64,000 bases of DNA from an uncultured bacterium (lineage in GTDB: Bacteria > Krumholzibacteriota > Krumholzibacteriia > LZORAL124-64-63): NCBI GenBank assembly GCA_903912525.1, contig CAIWHK010000010.1:46136-110135 (forward strand), read 5' to 3'. The notes under the pieces are model-generated. The model ran no database searches. It saw nothing but the letters and a program-made list of their open reading frames with translations, and was not told the DNA's origin. The stretch's first letter is position 1. Each line of letters starts with the position of its first letter. The translations under genes were made by a program, and so were the position numbers. This document shows positions 27,835 to 36,896 of this stretch, piece by piece.

Positions 27835-28698
27835 CTAAGCTGGCCGCGCAAATTCATAGGCCAGCTTCGTAATGCGGCCCCGGTAATAGGGTTGTGAGCC
27901 TTCCGGGAGGATCCAGAACACCTCGCCGGTCATCGGCACGCGCATGCCGTCATGCATCTCGTGGTCGGCAAACCGGCATTCCCACGGCGTCGGGACCGTG
28001 GCGTCTCCCACGTTCCGCCCCCGCGCCTCGGCCCGGATGGAGGTGAGCAGGCCGCCCGCGCCGAAGCGGAAGAGCATCGTCAGCGAGTACGTTCCGTCCA
28101 CGAGCGTGGCCAGTGCGCTGTCGTCATCGACCGCCGTCCACTGCACGCCCTGACTCGGCAACAACGCGGTCGGGTACCAGGCTGCCTCGGCGACATACCG
28201 CATCAACTCGCCGTGCGCAATATCACCCGAGCCGCTCAGGTTGGCGACGCTGATGAGGCCGAACATTGAGGCGTGGAGGACGCCCTCGCCGGCGACGTAC
28301 GCATCATGCACACGCACCGACAATCCCGGCACGATCCGGATGCGGGCGTCCCACAGGAACCCCGGTCGTTGCGTGATCACGCGCTGGCGCGACGTGAACG
28401 GGCGCCATTTCTCGCGACCCTCGCCCAGGTTGAAGGTGCCGGTGTGTTCGAAGGTGGCGGCCATGACCAGCGGTTGCCCGTCGACGAGCACGGCACCCAG
28501 CCAGCGCTGCACCGGCGCCGGCAGCCCGGCCAGTTCGGTCGCGTGGAAGCGAGCGGCGGCAGGAGCCGTGCGCGACGCCTCCAGGCGCACGAGCAGGCCG
28601 GTGGTGGCGCGACGCCAGCGCCAGGCACCCACGAGCAGCAGGACAGCGACCACCAGGACCAGGGCGACCAGCGTGAAGAGGATGAGTTCGCGGGTCAT
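27835..28698 (-). CDS. DUF6544-like membrane-anchored protein
   Basis: A 287-residue protein with an N-terminal transmembrane anchor (residues 6-28) and a globular beta-rich domain outside the membrane. The segments LPAPVQRWLG, TFEHTGTFNLG, WRPFTSRQRVITQRPGFLWDARI, AEAAWYPTALLP and FWILPEGSQPYYRGRI match what I recall of DUF6544. The function of the family is unknown. GGGAGG lies about 9 bases before the ATG. It stands alone on the minus strand, 143 bases upstream of the sigma gene's start, with no obvious functional link. Confidence 0.75.
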   Translation of the reverse strand: MTRELILFTLVALVLVVAVLLLVGAWRWRRATTGLLVRLEASRTAPAAARFHATELAGLPAPVQRWLGAVLVDGQPLVMAATFEHTGTFNLGEGREKWRPFTSRQRVITQRPGFLWDARIRIVPGLSVRVHDAYVAGEGVLHASMFGLISVANLSGSGDIAHGELMRYVAEAAWYPTALLPSQGVQWTAVDDDSALATLVDGTYSLTMLFRFGAGGLLTSIRAEARGRNVGDATVPTPWECRFADHEMHDGMRVPMTGEVFWILPEGSQPYYRGRITKLAYEFARPA

Positions 28699-28925
28699 GC
28701 AGGTGCCCTCCCATGAGGGGACAAGGCGGTCGCCCGCGGCCTGCGGACGGCATCACATCGCTCGGCCAGGGCGATGGTGGCACCGCCGGCACCCGACGGC
28801 AAACCATATCGGCGCCCTTGTCCACCCCATGATCCCTCGCGCCGCCCGTCGAACCGCAGCAGCGTGATGCCGCCGTAGCGGATGGCCTGTCCAGTGCCCG
28901 TCACGGCCTCCCCGTCACGGTTTCG

Positions 28926-29222
28926 CCGGCAGCCGCGGCGGGAGCGCTGTACCGGCTGGGCCTGGCCCTGTTCGACCTGGACGAGCCGGACCTGTGCCTC
29001 AAGCGCGGTGACGAGTGGGTGTTCGGGCCCTCGGAGCCCTGCGAGCAGAACGGCGACGTGGGCAACGTCGTCTTCCCCTGCGGCTGCATCGTCGACCCGG
29101 ACGGCGACACGCTGCGCATGTACTACGGCGCCGCGGACATGAGCATCTGCCTGGCGACCAGCAGCGTCAGCGCACTGTTGGCCTGGCTGAACGAGCACGA
29201 CTCGTCGAAATCCCTAGACTGA
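28926..29222 (+). pseudogene. Fragment of a GH130 glycoside phosphorylase (C-terminus)
   Basis: The frame reads ALYRLGLALFDLDEPDLCLKR then GDVGNVVFPCGCIVDPDGD and LRMYYGAADMSICLA, the C-terminal part of GH130 beta-mannoside phosphorylases (V-x-NVVFP, YYGAAD). About 250 N-terminal residues are missing, and no start codon or ribosome site precedes it, so this is a decayed or truncated gene. The stop is at 29220-29222, 12 bases from the convergent polyketide synthase gene. Confidence 0.7.
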
Positions 29223-29233
29223 GCCAAGGGGCC

Positions 29234-30286
29234 CTACAACCGCACCAGCAGCGACTCCGAGCAGAACCCCGGCCCGAGCGCCGACACCAGCCCGTAGCCG
29301 CCGTTATCACTGCCGTGCTTCGCCAGGTACCGTTCGAGTACGTAGAGCAAGGTGGCCGACGACATGTTGCCATAGTCGCGCAGCACGCCGGCCGAAGGCT
29401 CAAGCTGCTCCGGCGACAGCGACAGCGCGGTCGCGTAGGCCTGGAGCACGCGGGCGCCGCCCGGATGCAGCAGCCAGGCCGCGATGTCTGCCCGGGCAAG
29501 GCCGAACTCGTGCAGGAAGCTCGCCACATCCTCTTCCGCCGTCTGCTCGACAATCTCGGGGATGCGTTGCGCGAACACGACCTGCAGCCCGTCCTGCAGC
29601 ACCGTCCACCCCATCACGTCCAGCGAATCGGGATAGAAGCGGCTGCGCGTGCCCATGATGCCCAGGCCGGGACCGCCTTCGTCGTCACCGCACACGACGG
29701 CCGCCGCCGCGCCGTCGGCGAACAGGGCCGTCGCCACGAGGTTCGACTTGGACATGTCGTGCGGCAGGAACGTCAGCCCGCACAGCTCGGTGGTGATCAC
29801 CAGCACACGCGCGCGCGGGTGGGCCAGCGCGTAGTGGTAGGCATGCGACAGGCCCGCGGCGCCGCCGGCGCAGCCCAGGCCCCAGATCGGCGTGCGGCGC
29901 ACGTCGCGGCGCAGGCCCAGCACGTTGATCATCCGCGCGTCGATCGACGGCGTGGCCAGGCCCGTGGTGTTGACATAGATGATGTAGTCGATGTCTTCCG
30001 GATCGAGATCAGCGCGCACGAGGGCCGATTCGGCGGCGCTTGCCGACAGGCGCGTGGCCTCGCGGACGTACAGCGCGCTCTTCTCGGACAGGTCGTGCTC
30101 GTCCTCGAACCACTCCTGGGGCGCGGCGAAGTAGCGCGTCCTGATGCCGGCGTTGGTGAACAACGGCAGCAGGCGCTCGAGATCGGGCAGGTTGCCGGCG
30201 AACCGGCGGCGGGCGAATTCAATCGCCTGTTCCTGGTCGACGCGCGTGGAAGGGATCGCCGTTGCGACGGATCGGATCAAAGGCAT
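29234..30286 (-). CDS. Type III polyketide synthase (chalcone/stilbene synthase family)
   Basis: Soluble homodimeric condensing enzyme of 350 residues that extends acyl-CoA starters with malonyl-CoA. The ATG at 30286 has GGGAG 6 bases upstream. The Cys-His-Asn triad is intact: Cys139 (WGLGCAGGAAG), His274 (WLLHPGGARVL) and Asn307 (DYGNMSSATLL). Length is typical. In bacteria these make alkylpyrones, alkylresorcinols or 1,3,6,8-tetrahydroxynaphthalene; the starter is not predictable here. The usual partner genes (methyltransferase, oxidoreductase) are absent, since neighbours are a GH130 fragment and a CHRD protein. Confidence 0.93.
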   Translation of the reverse strand: MPLIRSVATAIPSTRVDQEQAIEFARRRFAGNLPDLERLLPLFTNAGIRTRYFAAPQEWFEDEHDLSEKSALYVREATRLSASAAESALVRADLDPEDIDYIIYVNTTGLATPSIDARMINVLGLRRDVRRTPIWGLGCAGGAAGLSHAYHYALAHPRARVLVITTELCGLTFLPHDMSKSNLVATALFADGAAAAVVCGDDEGGPGLGIMGTRSRFYPDSLDVMGWTVLQDGLQVVFAQRIPEIVEQTAEEDVASFLHEFGLARADIAAWLLHPGGARVLQAYATALSLSPEQLEPSAGVLRDYGNMSSATLLYVLERYLAKHGSDNGGYGLVSALGPGFCSESLLVRL

Positions 30287-30558
30287 GGTCGCTCCCAATC
30301 GGCAGGGGGAGATGGGCACCTGCCCAATCTAGGTCCGCCGGACCCGTACGACCACGGGCGGACCGGGATCACATCCCGCGGCAACTGAATTTCGGATTGC
30401 AATTCGGCGGGCCGGCGGGCCTGGCGGGTGCCATAGCCGGTCACCACTGCCCGCATTATGATGGTGGAGCCTTGCGTCCGTCACGCGCCGTCGGGGCGAC
30501 CTCGTTGCCCGACACCGCTGTGCCGATAGAAACCACATCACGTTCCGGGGAGAAACCC

Positions 30559-31164
30559 ATGAAGACGTTGAACCCGACCTTCTCGCCGCTTGCGCACCGT
30601 TGCGCTGTCCTGGCCACCCTTGTCGCGGTGCTCGCCGCCACCACGTTCTCCAGCGCCCGCGCGGCGCTGCTGACCTACACCGCCGTGCTCAACGGCACCA
30701 GCGAGGTCCCGGCGAATGCCTCGCCGGGCACGGGCTTCGCGCAGGTGGATATCGACGACGTCGCGCTGACCATGCACATCAGCGTCGTATTCGGCGGGCT
30801 CCAGGGCACCACGACGGCCTCGCACATCCACGCCGCCACCGTGGTGGCCGGCGCCGGCACCGCGGGCGTCGCCACGACCACGCCGACCTTCGCCGGCTTT
30901 CCCAGCGGTGTCACTTCCGGAACCTATGACAACACGCTCGACCTGACCCTGACCACGAGCTACAACGCCTCATTCATCACCGCCCACGGCGGCACGACCG
31001 CGGGCGCCGCTGCCTTCCTCCTCCAGAGCATCGCCGACGGCAAGGCGTACCTCAATCTCCACACCAACATGTTCCCCGGCGGCGAGATCCGCGGCTTCCT
31101 GGCGCCCTCGACCACGCCGACCAGCCCGGCCGCGTGGGGCGAGGTCAAGGCACTGTTCCGCTAG
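30559..31164 (+). CDS. Exported CHRD-domain protein with C-terminal WGEVKALFR tail (tail protein 4)
   Basis: A 201-residue secreted protein. GGGGAG lies about 6 bases before the ATG, and the signal peptide spans residues 1-34 (SARA-AL). Almost the whole mature protein is a CHRD domain (AVLNGTSEVPANASPGTGFAQV, ASHIHAATVVAGAGTAG, AYLNLHTNMFPGGEIRGFL), an extracellular beta fold of unclear role named after chordin. The end, SPAAWGEVKALFR, is the short tail shared with five other exported proteins; the linker before it (STTPTS) is Thr/Ser/Pro-rich. A strong terminator follows. Monocistronic, divergent from the polyketide synthase gene. Confidence 0.9.
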   Translation: MKTLNPTFSPLAHRCAVLATLVAVLAATTFSSARAALLTYTAVLNGTSEVPANASPGTGFAQVDIDDVALTMHISVVFGGLQGTTTASHIHAATVVAGAGTAGVATTTPTFAGFPSGVTSGTYDNTLDLTLTTSYNASFITAHGGTTAGAAAFLLQSIADGKAYLNLHTNMFPGGEIRGFLAPSTTPTSPAAWGEVKALFR

Positions 31165-31185
31165 CTTGCCTGTTGCGCTTTCCTC

Positions 31186-31224
31186 GCGACCGCTGCCGAC
31201 GACGGCAGCGGTCGCTGCTTTCCA
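31186..31224 (+). terminator. Terminator of the CHRD-domain gene
   Basis: Thirteen-base arms GCGACCGCTGCCG (31186-31198) and CGGCAGCGGTCGC (31203-31215) with a 4-base loop, then TGCTTTCC. Confidence 0.75.
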
Positions 31225-31398
31225 GCGTTCCCGGCTGTCCGCGACCAAGAAGCGACGATAACCGTCGTCATTGATGCATTCACTTTTCGACGCAACGTGC
31301 CGATACTGCGCTTGGGATGCCGGTCCTTGCCGTGCGATGCTGCTTAGCCCGCGCGGGAACAATCGACTCGACCTCGCCGAGACCGCGGAGCAGCCGTC

Positions 31399-34137
31399 AT
31401 GTCGTTGGCCAAGCCCTACCGCAGCTTCCTGGGTATCCAGTTGGCGCTCGCCGTTGGAATGGCCATGGTGACGTTCCTGATGTTCCACAACGAGCGCGAA
31501 CTCCGGCGCAGCCAGCAGATCCACATCAAATCCTACCTGCTGGCCGACGAACTGCGGCAGAGTTCGGACGACCTCACGCGCATGGCGCGCACCTATGTCC
31601 TGACCGGCGACGAGGCCTATGAGCGCCGGTACTGGACCATCCTGGACATCCGCAACGGCAAGCTCCCCCGCCCGGTGGACTACAACCGCATCTACTGGGA
31701 CCTGGTCACCGACGACAACCCCAAGCCGCGCCCGGACGGTCCCGCCGAGTCCCTGCTCTCGATCATGATGAACACCGGCTTCACGGAGGCCGAGCTGGCG
31801 AAACTGACCTCGGCGCAGCAGTACTCCGATGCCCTCGTGCAGACGGAACGAACGGCCATGAATGCCGTCAAGGGCCTGTTCGACGACGGGACCGGGCAAG
31901 ACACCGTCAGGCGCGCTCCCGACCCGGATCTGGCCAGGCGCCTGATGTACGATGAAGCCTACCACAGCAACAAGACCAACATCATGAAGCCGATCGACGA
32001 GTTCTACGACATGTTCGAGACGCGCACCGCCGGCGAGGTCGCCAGGTACGAACGCCGCTCGCGCTACCTGATCGAGTCGCTGGCGGCCCTCATCCTGGTC
32101 ATCATGGGCGTGTTCGCCACGCTCCTGGTGATCATCGCGCGCCAGAATCGCGAGGCGCGGCGATCGTCGCTGGCGGTCGAGACGGAACGCCGTCTGTCCG
32201 ACGCCATCATCCAGGGCATGCCGGGCATCGTCTGCCTGATCGACTCCCGGAGCCGCTTCCTGCGGTGGAACGCCAACCTCCAGACCGCGACGGGCTACAC
32301 GGCCGGTGAACTATCACGGATGAGCCCCCTGGAATTCTTCGACACCGAGGAAGTCCCACTCGTCGCCCAGCGGATCCAGCAGGTCTTCACGCACGGCGCC
32401 AGCGACATCGAGGCTTCGCTGGTTGCCAAGGGCGGCGGCCGCACCCCGTACTACTTCACCGGCCTGCGCTGCCAGCTCAATGACGAGACCTGCCTCATCG
32501 CCTGTGGCATCGATATCACCGCGCTCAAGCGGGGCGAGGACGCCGTGCGCGAGAGCGAGCAATTGCTGCGGGACTCCCAGAGCATCGCCGGCCTGGGCAG
32601 TTACGTCCTGGACATCCCCGAGGGCATCTGGCGGAGCTCGGAGGTGCTGGACAGCATCTTCGGCATCGATGAATCCTACGATCGCACCGCCGTGATCGGC
32701 TGGGCGAACCTGCTCCACCCCGACGATCGCGCCGACATGGCCGCCTACTTCGCGGACGAAGTCATCGGCCGCGGGCGCCCGTTCGACCGTGAGTACCGGA
32801 TCGTCCGCGTTGCGGACGGGGTCGAACGCCGCGTGCATGGGCTGGGACGCCTGGAGTTCGACACCGAGGGTCGCCCGGTAAAGATGCTCGGCACGATCCA
32901 GGACATCACCGACCGCACGGAGGCCGAACTGGAACGGGCAAAGATGGAGAGCCAGCTCGTCCACGCGCAGAAGATGGAATCGATCGGGCGACTGGCCGGG
33001 GGCGTTGCGCACGACTTCAACAACTTCCTGCAGGGGATGATGGGCTACCTGGAATTCTGCCGCGACGACCTCGAACCCGGGCACCCGGTGCACGCCCACA
33101 TCGACGAGATAGCCGACAGCGCGCGCCGCTCGGCCGATCTCGTGCGCCAACTGCTGGCGTTCGCGCGCAAGCAGAACATCGTGCCGGCGGTGTTGGACCC
33201 CAACCAGACCCTGTCCGGGATGCTCAAGATGCTGCGCCACCTGGTGGGCGGGAATATCGACGTGAGCTGGCGACCGGGTGTCGACATCGGCACGGTCCGG
33301 ATGGACCCCTCGCAATTCGACCAGATCATGGCCAATCTCGCGGTCAACGCCCGCGACGCCATGAGTGGATCGGGCACGTTCACGATCCGGACCGGTTGCG
33401 TGACGATCGACGAGCCGTTCTGCGCCGATCACGAGGACAGCTCGCCCGGCACCTACACGATCATCACGGCGAGCGACGACGGCTGCGGCATGGACACCGA
33501 AACGCTCGCCCATGTCTTTGAGCCGTTCTTCACGACCAAGCCCGTGGGCGCCGGCACCGGGCTGGGGCTGGCCACGGTGTACGGCATCGTCAAGCAGAAC
33601 CGCGGCTTCATCACGGTCGAGAGCGCGCCCGGAGCGGGCACCACCTTCACGATCCATCTGCCGCGACTGGCCGCATCCGCTCCCGCCGCCGTGGCGGCCG
33701 ACACGGCGGCGCCGCGGGCGGACGGACACGAAACCATCCTCCTTGTCGAGGACGAACCGGCGGTGAACCGCGCCGTCAGGAAGATCCTCGAGCGCAGCGG
33801 CTACACGGTCCTTGCGGCGGCGACGCCCGAGGACGCGAAGCGTCTGGTGGTCGGCCACCCCGGCGAGATCCACCTGCTGCTGACGGACATCGTGATGCCG
33901 GGCATGAACGGACGCGACCTTGCCGCGCACCTGAGGACCCTGCGCCCGCTGATGAAGCGCATCTTCATGTCGGGTTACGCGGACGTCGAGGTCGGCGGCG
34001 AGTTCGCACCGGACGAGACCCTGGACTTCCTGCCGAAGCCGTTCACCCGCGACAGCCTGGTCGGCAAGGTTCGCGAAGTCCTGGATCGGGATGCCGACGC
34101 CCGGCCGGCAAACGCCGGGCTGCGCGGTCCATTTTAG
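31399..34137 (+). CDS. Membrane hybrid histidine kinase with PAS domains and receiver
   Basis: A 912-residue sensor kinase. GGAG precedes the ATG by 9 bases. Two transmembrane helices (about 10-28 and 222-246) enclose a ~190-residue extracytoplasmic helical sensor. Two PAS domains follow (about 265-390 and 395-515), the second with a PAC motif (GTIQDITDRTEAE). The HisKA domain carries His538 (GGVAHDFNN), the HATPase domain NARDAM, DDGCGMD and GAGTGLGLATVYGI, and a C-terminal receiver has Asp830 (LLTDIVMPGM). The AHDFNN form is typical of NtrB-like kinases. It is followed at 138 bases by an HD-GYP response regulator, its likely output. Confidence 0.93.
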   Translation: MSLAKPYRSFLGIQLALAVGMAMVTFLMFHNERELRRSQQIHIKSYLLADELRQSSDDLTRMARTYVLTGDEAYERRYWTILDIRNGKLPRPVDYNRIYWDLVTDDNPKPRPDGPAESLLSIMMNTGFTEAELAKLTSAQQYSDALVQTERTAMNAVKGLFDDGTGQDTVRRAPDPDLARRLMYDEAYHSNKTNIMKPIDEFYDMFETRTAGEVARYERRSRYLIESLAALILVIMGVFATLLVIIARQNREARRSSLAVETERRLSDAIIQGMPGIVCLIDSRSRFLRWNANLQTATGYTAGELSRMSPLEFFDTEEVPLVAQRIQQVFTHGASDIEASLVAKGGGRTPYYFTGLRCQLNDETCLIACGIDITALKRGEDAVRESEQLLRDSQSIAGLGSYVLDIPEGIWRSSEVLDSIFGIDESYDRTAVIGWANLLHPDDRADMAAYFADEVIGRGRPFDREYRIVRVADGVERRVHGLGRLEFDTEGRPVKMLGTIQDITDRTEAELERAKMESQLVHAQKMESIGRLAGGVAHDFNNFLQGMMGYLEFCRDDLEPGHPVHAHIDEIADSARRSADLVRQLLAFARKQNIVPAVLDPNQTLSGMLKMLRHLVGGNIDVSWRPGVDIGTVRMDPSQFDQIMANLAVNARDAMSGSGTFTIRTGCVTIDEPFCADHEDSSPGTYTIITASDDGCGMDTETLAHVFEPFFTTKPVGAGTGLGLATVYGIVKQNRGFITVESAPGAGTTFTIHLPRLAASAPAAVAADTAAPRADGHETILLVEDEPAVNRAVRKILERSGYTVLAAATPEDAKRLVVGHPGEIHLLLTDIVMPGMNGRDLAAHLRTLRPLMKRIFMSGYADVEVGGEFAPDETLDFLPKPFTRDSLVGKVREVLDRDADARPANAGLRGPF

Positions 34138-34275
34138 GCCAACCGGCCGTTCCCGTCCACGGACGGGGGGTCGCCGGACGGTCACCGACAGCGCTCAAGT
34201 CCTTGTCCTGCCAGCCGATTAATACCCCGCAGGCACACCCATCCGGTCCTAAGCAGCAATGTGGGGCCCTCGTCC

Positions 34276-35355
34276 ATGCGCATCGTCATCGTCGACGACA
34301 ACATCGTCAACCTGGAGCTGGTCACGCACCTCGCGCGCAAGCTCGACGATTGCGAGCCCATCCCCTTCCAGAACCCGCTGGCGGCGCTGCTGTGGTGCAC
34401 CGAGAACGACGTCGATGTGGCGATCGTCGACTTCATGATGCCGGAGATCGACGGGATCGCGTTCATCCGCAGCTTCCGCGAACTGGCGGACAAGGGCGAC
34501 GTCCCCATCCTGATGATCACCGCTGACCATGAGCGCGAAACGAGATACGAAGCGCTCGCCACCGGCGCCAACGACGTCCTGCAGCGTCCCATCGATGCCA
34601 TCGAATTCTGGGCGCGGCTGAAGAACATGATGGCGCTGCGGCGCCACCAGCATCTCCTGGCGGATCGTGCGGCGCACCTGGCGCTCGAAGTCGCCAAGGC
34701 CACCGCGGAGCTTGCCCGGCGCGAGGACGAGATGATCACCCGCCTGGCCCGCGCGGCGGAGTTCCGCGACCCGGAGACCGGCGGCCACATCATGCGCATG
34801 GCCCGCTATTCCCACATGATCGCCGTGCAGATGGGCCTTCCGCGGGGCCAGTGCGACCTGATCATGAAGGCCGCCCCCATGCACGACATCGGCAAGGTGG
34901 CGATCCCCGACAACATCCTGCTCAAGCCCGGAAAGCTGACCCCCGAGGAATTCGAGGTCATGAAGGGGCACGCCGAGGCCGGCTACCGCATCCTGCGCGG
35001 CAGCGCCTCGCAGATGCTCCGCATCGCGGCCGGCATCGCCCGGTCGCACCACGAGAAGTACGACGGCAGCGGCTACCCACTGGGTCTTTCAGGCGGCATG
35101 ATCCCGCTGCCGGCCCGCATCGTGGCCATCGCCGACGTGTTCGACGCCCTGACCAGCGCGCGCGCCTACAAGGACGGGTGGCCGGTGGACCAGGCGCTGC
35201 ACTTCCTGGCCTCGGGCAGCGGCTCGCACTTCGACCCGGTCTGCGTGAGCGCCTTCATGGCGCGGGCCGACGACGTGCGCAGGATCCAGGCCGCGTTCCC
35301 CGGCGTCGAGGAATCCGAGGCGCGCAGCCACGACCTGCAGTACACGCCGGCCTGA
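34276..35355 (+). CDS. Response regulator with HD-GYP phosphodiesterase domain
   Basis: A 359-residue cytoplasmic protein. The receiver (1-125) has acidic Asp7-Asp8 and phospho-acceptor Asp52 (VDFMMPEIDG). A helical linker leads to an HD-GYP domain (about 150-340) with RDPETGGHIMRMARYS, MHDIGKVAIP (His203-Asp204) and HHEKYDGSGYP (His258-His259), the residues that bind the metals and define c-di-GMP phosphodiesterases. So it should lower c-di-GMP when phosphorylated, probably by the kinase upstream. The start could also be a GTG at 34261. The 3' end lies 3 bases from the convergent TPR gene. Confidence 0.93.
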   Translation: MRIVIVDDNIVNLELVTHLARKLDDCEPIPFQNPLAALLWCTENDVDVAIVDFMMPEIDGIAFIRSFRELADKGDVPILMITADHERETRYEALATGANDVLQRPIDAIEFWARLKNMMALRRHQHLLADRAAHLALEVAKATAELARREDEMITRLARAAEFRDPETGGHIMRMARYSHMIAVQMGLPRGQCDLIMKAAPMHDIGKVAIPDNILLKPGKLTPEEFEVMKGHAEAGYRILRGSASQMLRIAAGIARSHHEKYDGSGYPLGLSGGMIPLPARIVAIADVFDALTSARAYKDGWPVDQALHFLASGSGSHFDPVCVSAFMARADDVRRIQAAFPGVEESEARSHDLQYTPA

Positions 35356-35358
35356 CGC

Positions 35359-35943
35359 CTACTTCCCCTCCGGATGCGCCGCCGCCTGCGCCTGACGCTC
35401 GCGGTACAGGCCGATCGACTTCTCCAACTGGCCGGCATAGCGCGACTTCAACCGGTTCAGCTCCGCCAGCTCGCCCTCGGCCTTGTCGACCTGCCCGAGC
35501 GCCAGGTAGGTCTCGCCGCGGTATTCACGCGCCTGCGCGAAGGCGGGATCCAGCGCGATCGCCTGGTCATACGCCGCCAGCGATTCCCGCAGCTTGCCCA
35601 GCTTGCGGTAGCAGTAGCCCAGGTTGTTGTGCGCTTCCTTCATCTTCGGATCCAGCGCGATCGCCTTCGCGAAGGAGGCCACCGCCTGCTCGTACTCGCG
35701 GATGGCCTTGCCGTCCGGCGTCGCGCTGTAGTCGTAGGCGTGGGCGACATTGCCCTTGAGGCCGATCGCGTCGGCGCGCTCCATCCGCGTCACACCCTCG
35801 TTGTAGATGCCGGTGGCCTTGCGGGCATCGTCACTCGCCTTCTCGGCGGGCGACTTCTCCTTCGAACCCGCCGCGTGCAGCGGTCCGGCGGCCAGCAGCA
35901 CGGCCAGGGCCAGGATGAACGGGAATCGACGATCCGTGCGCAT
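35359..35943 (-). CDS. Exported tetratricopeptide-repeat protein
   Basis: A 194-residue protein with a signal peptide (residues 8-24, LHA-AG); GAGGGG lies about 9 bases before the ATG at 35943. Three TPR units are clear between about 85 and 165: EYEQAVASFAKAIALDPKMKEAHNNLG, REYRGETYLALGQVDKAEGEL and between them ESLAAYDQAIALDPAFAQ. The end is lysine- and glutamine-rich. It probably acts as a periplasmic scaffold. The cupredoxin lipoprotein gene is 45 bases upstream on the same strand, so the two may be cotranscribed. Confidence 0.85.
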   Translation of the reverse strand: MRTDRRFPFILALAVLLAAGPLHAAGSKEKSPAEKASDDARKATGIYNEGVTRMERADAIGLKGNVAHAYDYSATPDGKAIREYEQAVASFAKAIALDPKMKEAHNNLGYCYRKLGKLRESLAAYDQAIALDPAFAQAREYRGETYLALGQVDKAEGELAELNRLKSRYAGQLEKSIGLYRERQAQAAAHPEGK

Positions 35944-35988
35944 CACATCATCCCCTCGTTTGGGCTTCGGTTGCGGTGCGTTCACCGT

Positions 35989-36366
35989 TCACGGGTTGAC
36001 GGTCAGCGTGCCGACCATCGACGGGTGAATGGCGCAGTGGTAGGCCAGTGCGCCGGTGGTGGTCATCGTGATCGGATTGCTGGTGGCGCCCGAGGCGATA
36101 TTGCCGGTGTCGAAGGCGCCGCCGTTGGCGGTCGCGGTGTGCGTCATGCCGTCCGCGTTGTGCCAGGACACCGTCTGGCCGGCGGTGACCACCTGCGGGC
36201 TGGGCGAGTACGAGGTAGCGCCACTGTTGGCGACGATCTCGATCGTGACGTCGGCGGTCGCGGGCGGGCTGGACGGGTTCGAGTCCTTGCCGCAGCCCGC
36301 AACAGCAGCTATCACGCAGGCCGCCAGGGCCAGGACCACGGCGGCACGGGTTCTTGAATTGGCCAT
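35989..36366 (-). CDS. Cupredoxin (plastocyanin-like) lipoprotein
   Basis: A 125-residue lipoprotein: the signal ends in a lipobox AVAGC with Cys25 as lipidation site. The cupredoxin fold follows, with VTAGQTVSWHNADGMTHTAT supplying His76 and YHCAIHPSMVG supplying Cys111, His114 and Met117, a complete type 1 copper site. It should be a periplasmic electron carrier or copper-binding protein anchored by lipid. GGGGG serves as a weak ribosome site. It precedes the TPR gene on the minus strand and is divergent from the OPA transporter gene. Confidence 0.9.
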   Translation of the reverse strand: MANSRTRAAVVLALAACVIAAVAGCGKDSNPSSPPATADVTIEIVANSGATSYSPSPQVVTAGQTVSWHNADGMTHTATANGGAFDTGNIASGATSNPITMTTTGALAYHCAIHPSMVGTLTVNP

Positions 36367-36896
36367 CACATTTGACCCCCAGTTCTTGTCCGGTACGTGG
36401 AGTTGCCGGGATGTCCGGCAGCCTCGCGGCAATCGGTCAATTTTCATCCCCTATTCACACCATAGCGCGGGCCGCTGGAATCGGCATCCAGGGACGCCGG
36501 GGCCATGGCTCCCGGCTCCGCATCCTCTGGTGGAACGACATGTCCCGGGACTTCCGGCCGGAGAAATGACCGATCGATTTCGGGTACTTCAATGCAGGCC
36601 GGACGAATGGGGCCGGCGCAGACGTCATCACTTTCGAGATGGTTTCGACGACGGGACTGCCACGCCCAGACACACGAGGGCGTGATGCCGACCGGGCTCA
36701 GTACCGGACTTGCGCCGGCGCAAGTTCCGGCGCGCCCAACTGTCATTGCCGGTTTTCCGGATTGGCAACGGTCGTCGGGACACACCAGACGAACGGCCTT
36801 TACCACGGCCCCCCCGTCATATATGTTCCACACCCGCATGCCGATCACCCGCGGCAGCCGGCACTTCCGGCGACCGCCCAACCGGATGGATGCGCC
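36367..36896. other. Divergent intergenic region (530 bases) upstream of the OPA transporter
   Basis: Holds the palindrome at 36708-36725 and an AT-rich CATATATG patch (36829-36835). The rest is moderately GC-rich with no recognisable coding similarity, RNA fold or terminator that I could support. Confidence 0.5.
36708..36725. promoter_or_regulatory. Palindromic operator candidate, copy 3 (upstream of OPA transporter)
   Basis: Perfect 18-base palindrome, ACTTGCGCCGGCGCAAGT, 171 bases before the ATG at 36897 and between divergent genes, so it cannot be a terminator of either. Confidence 0.5.
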
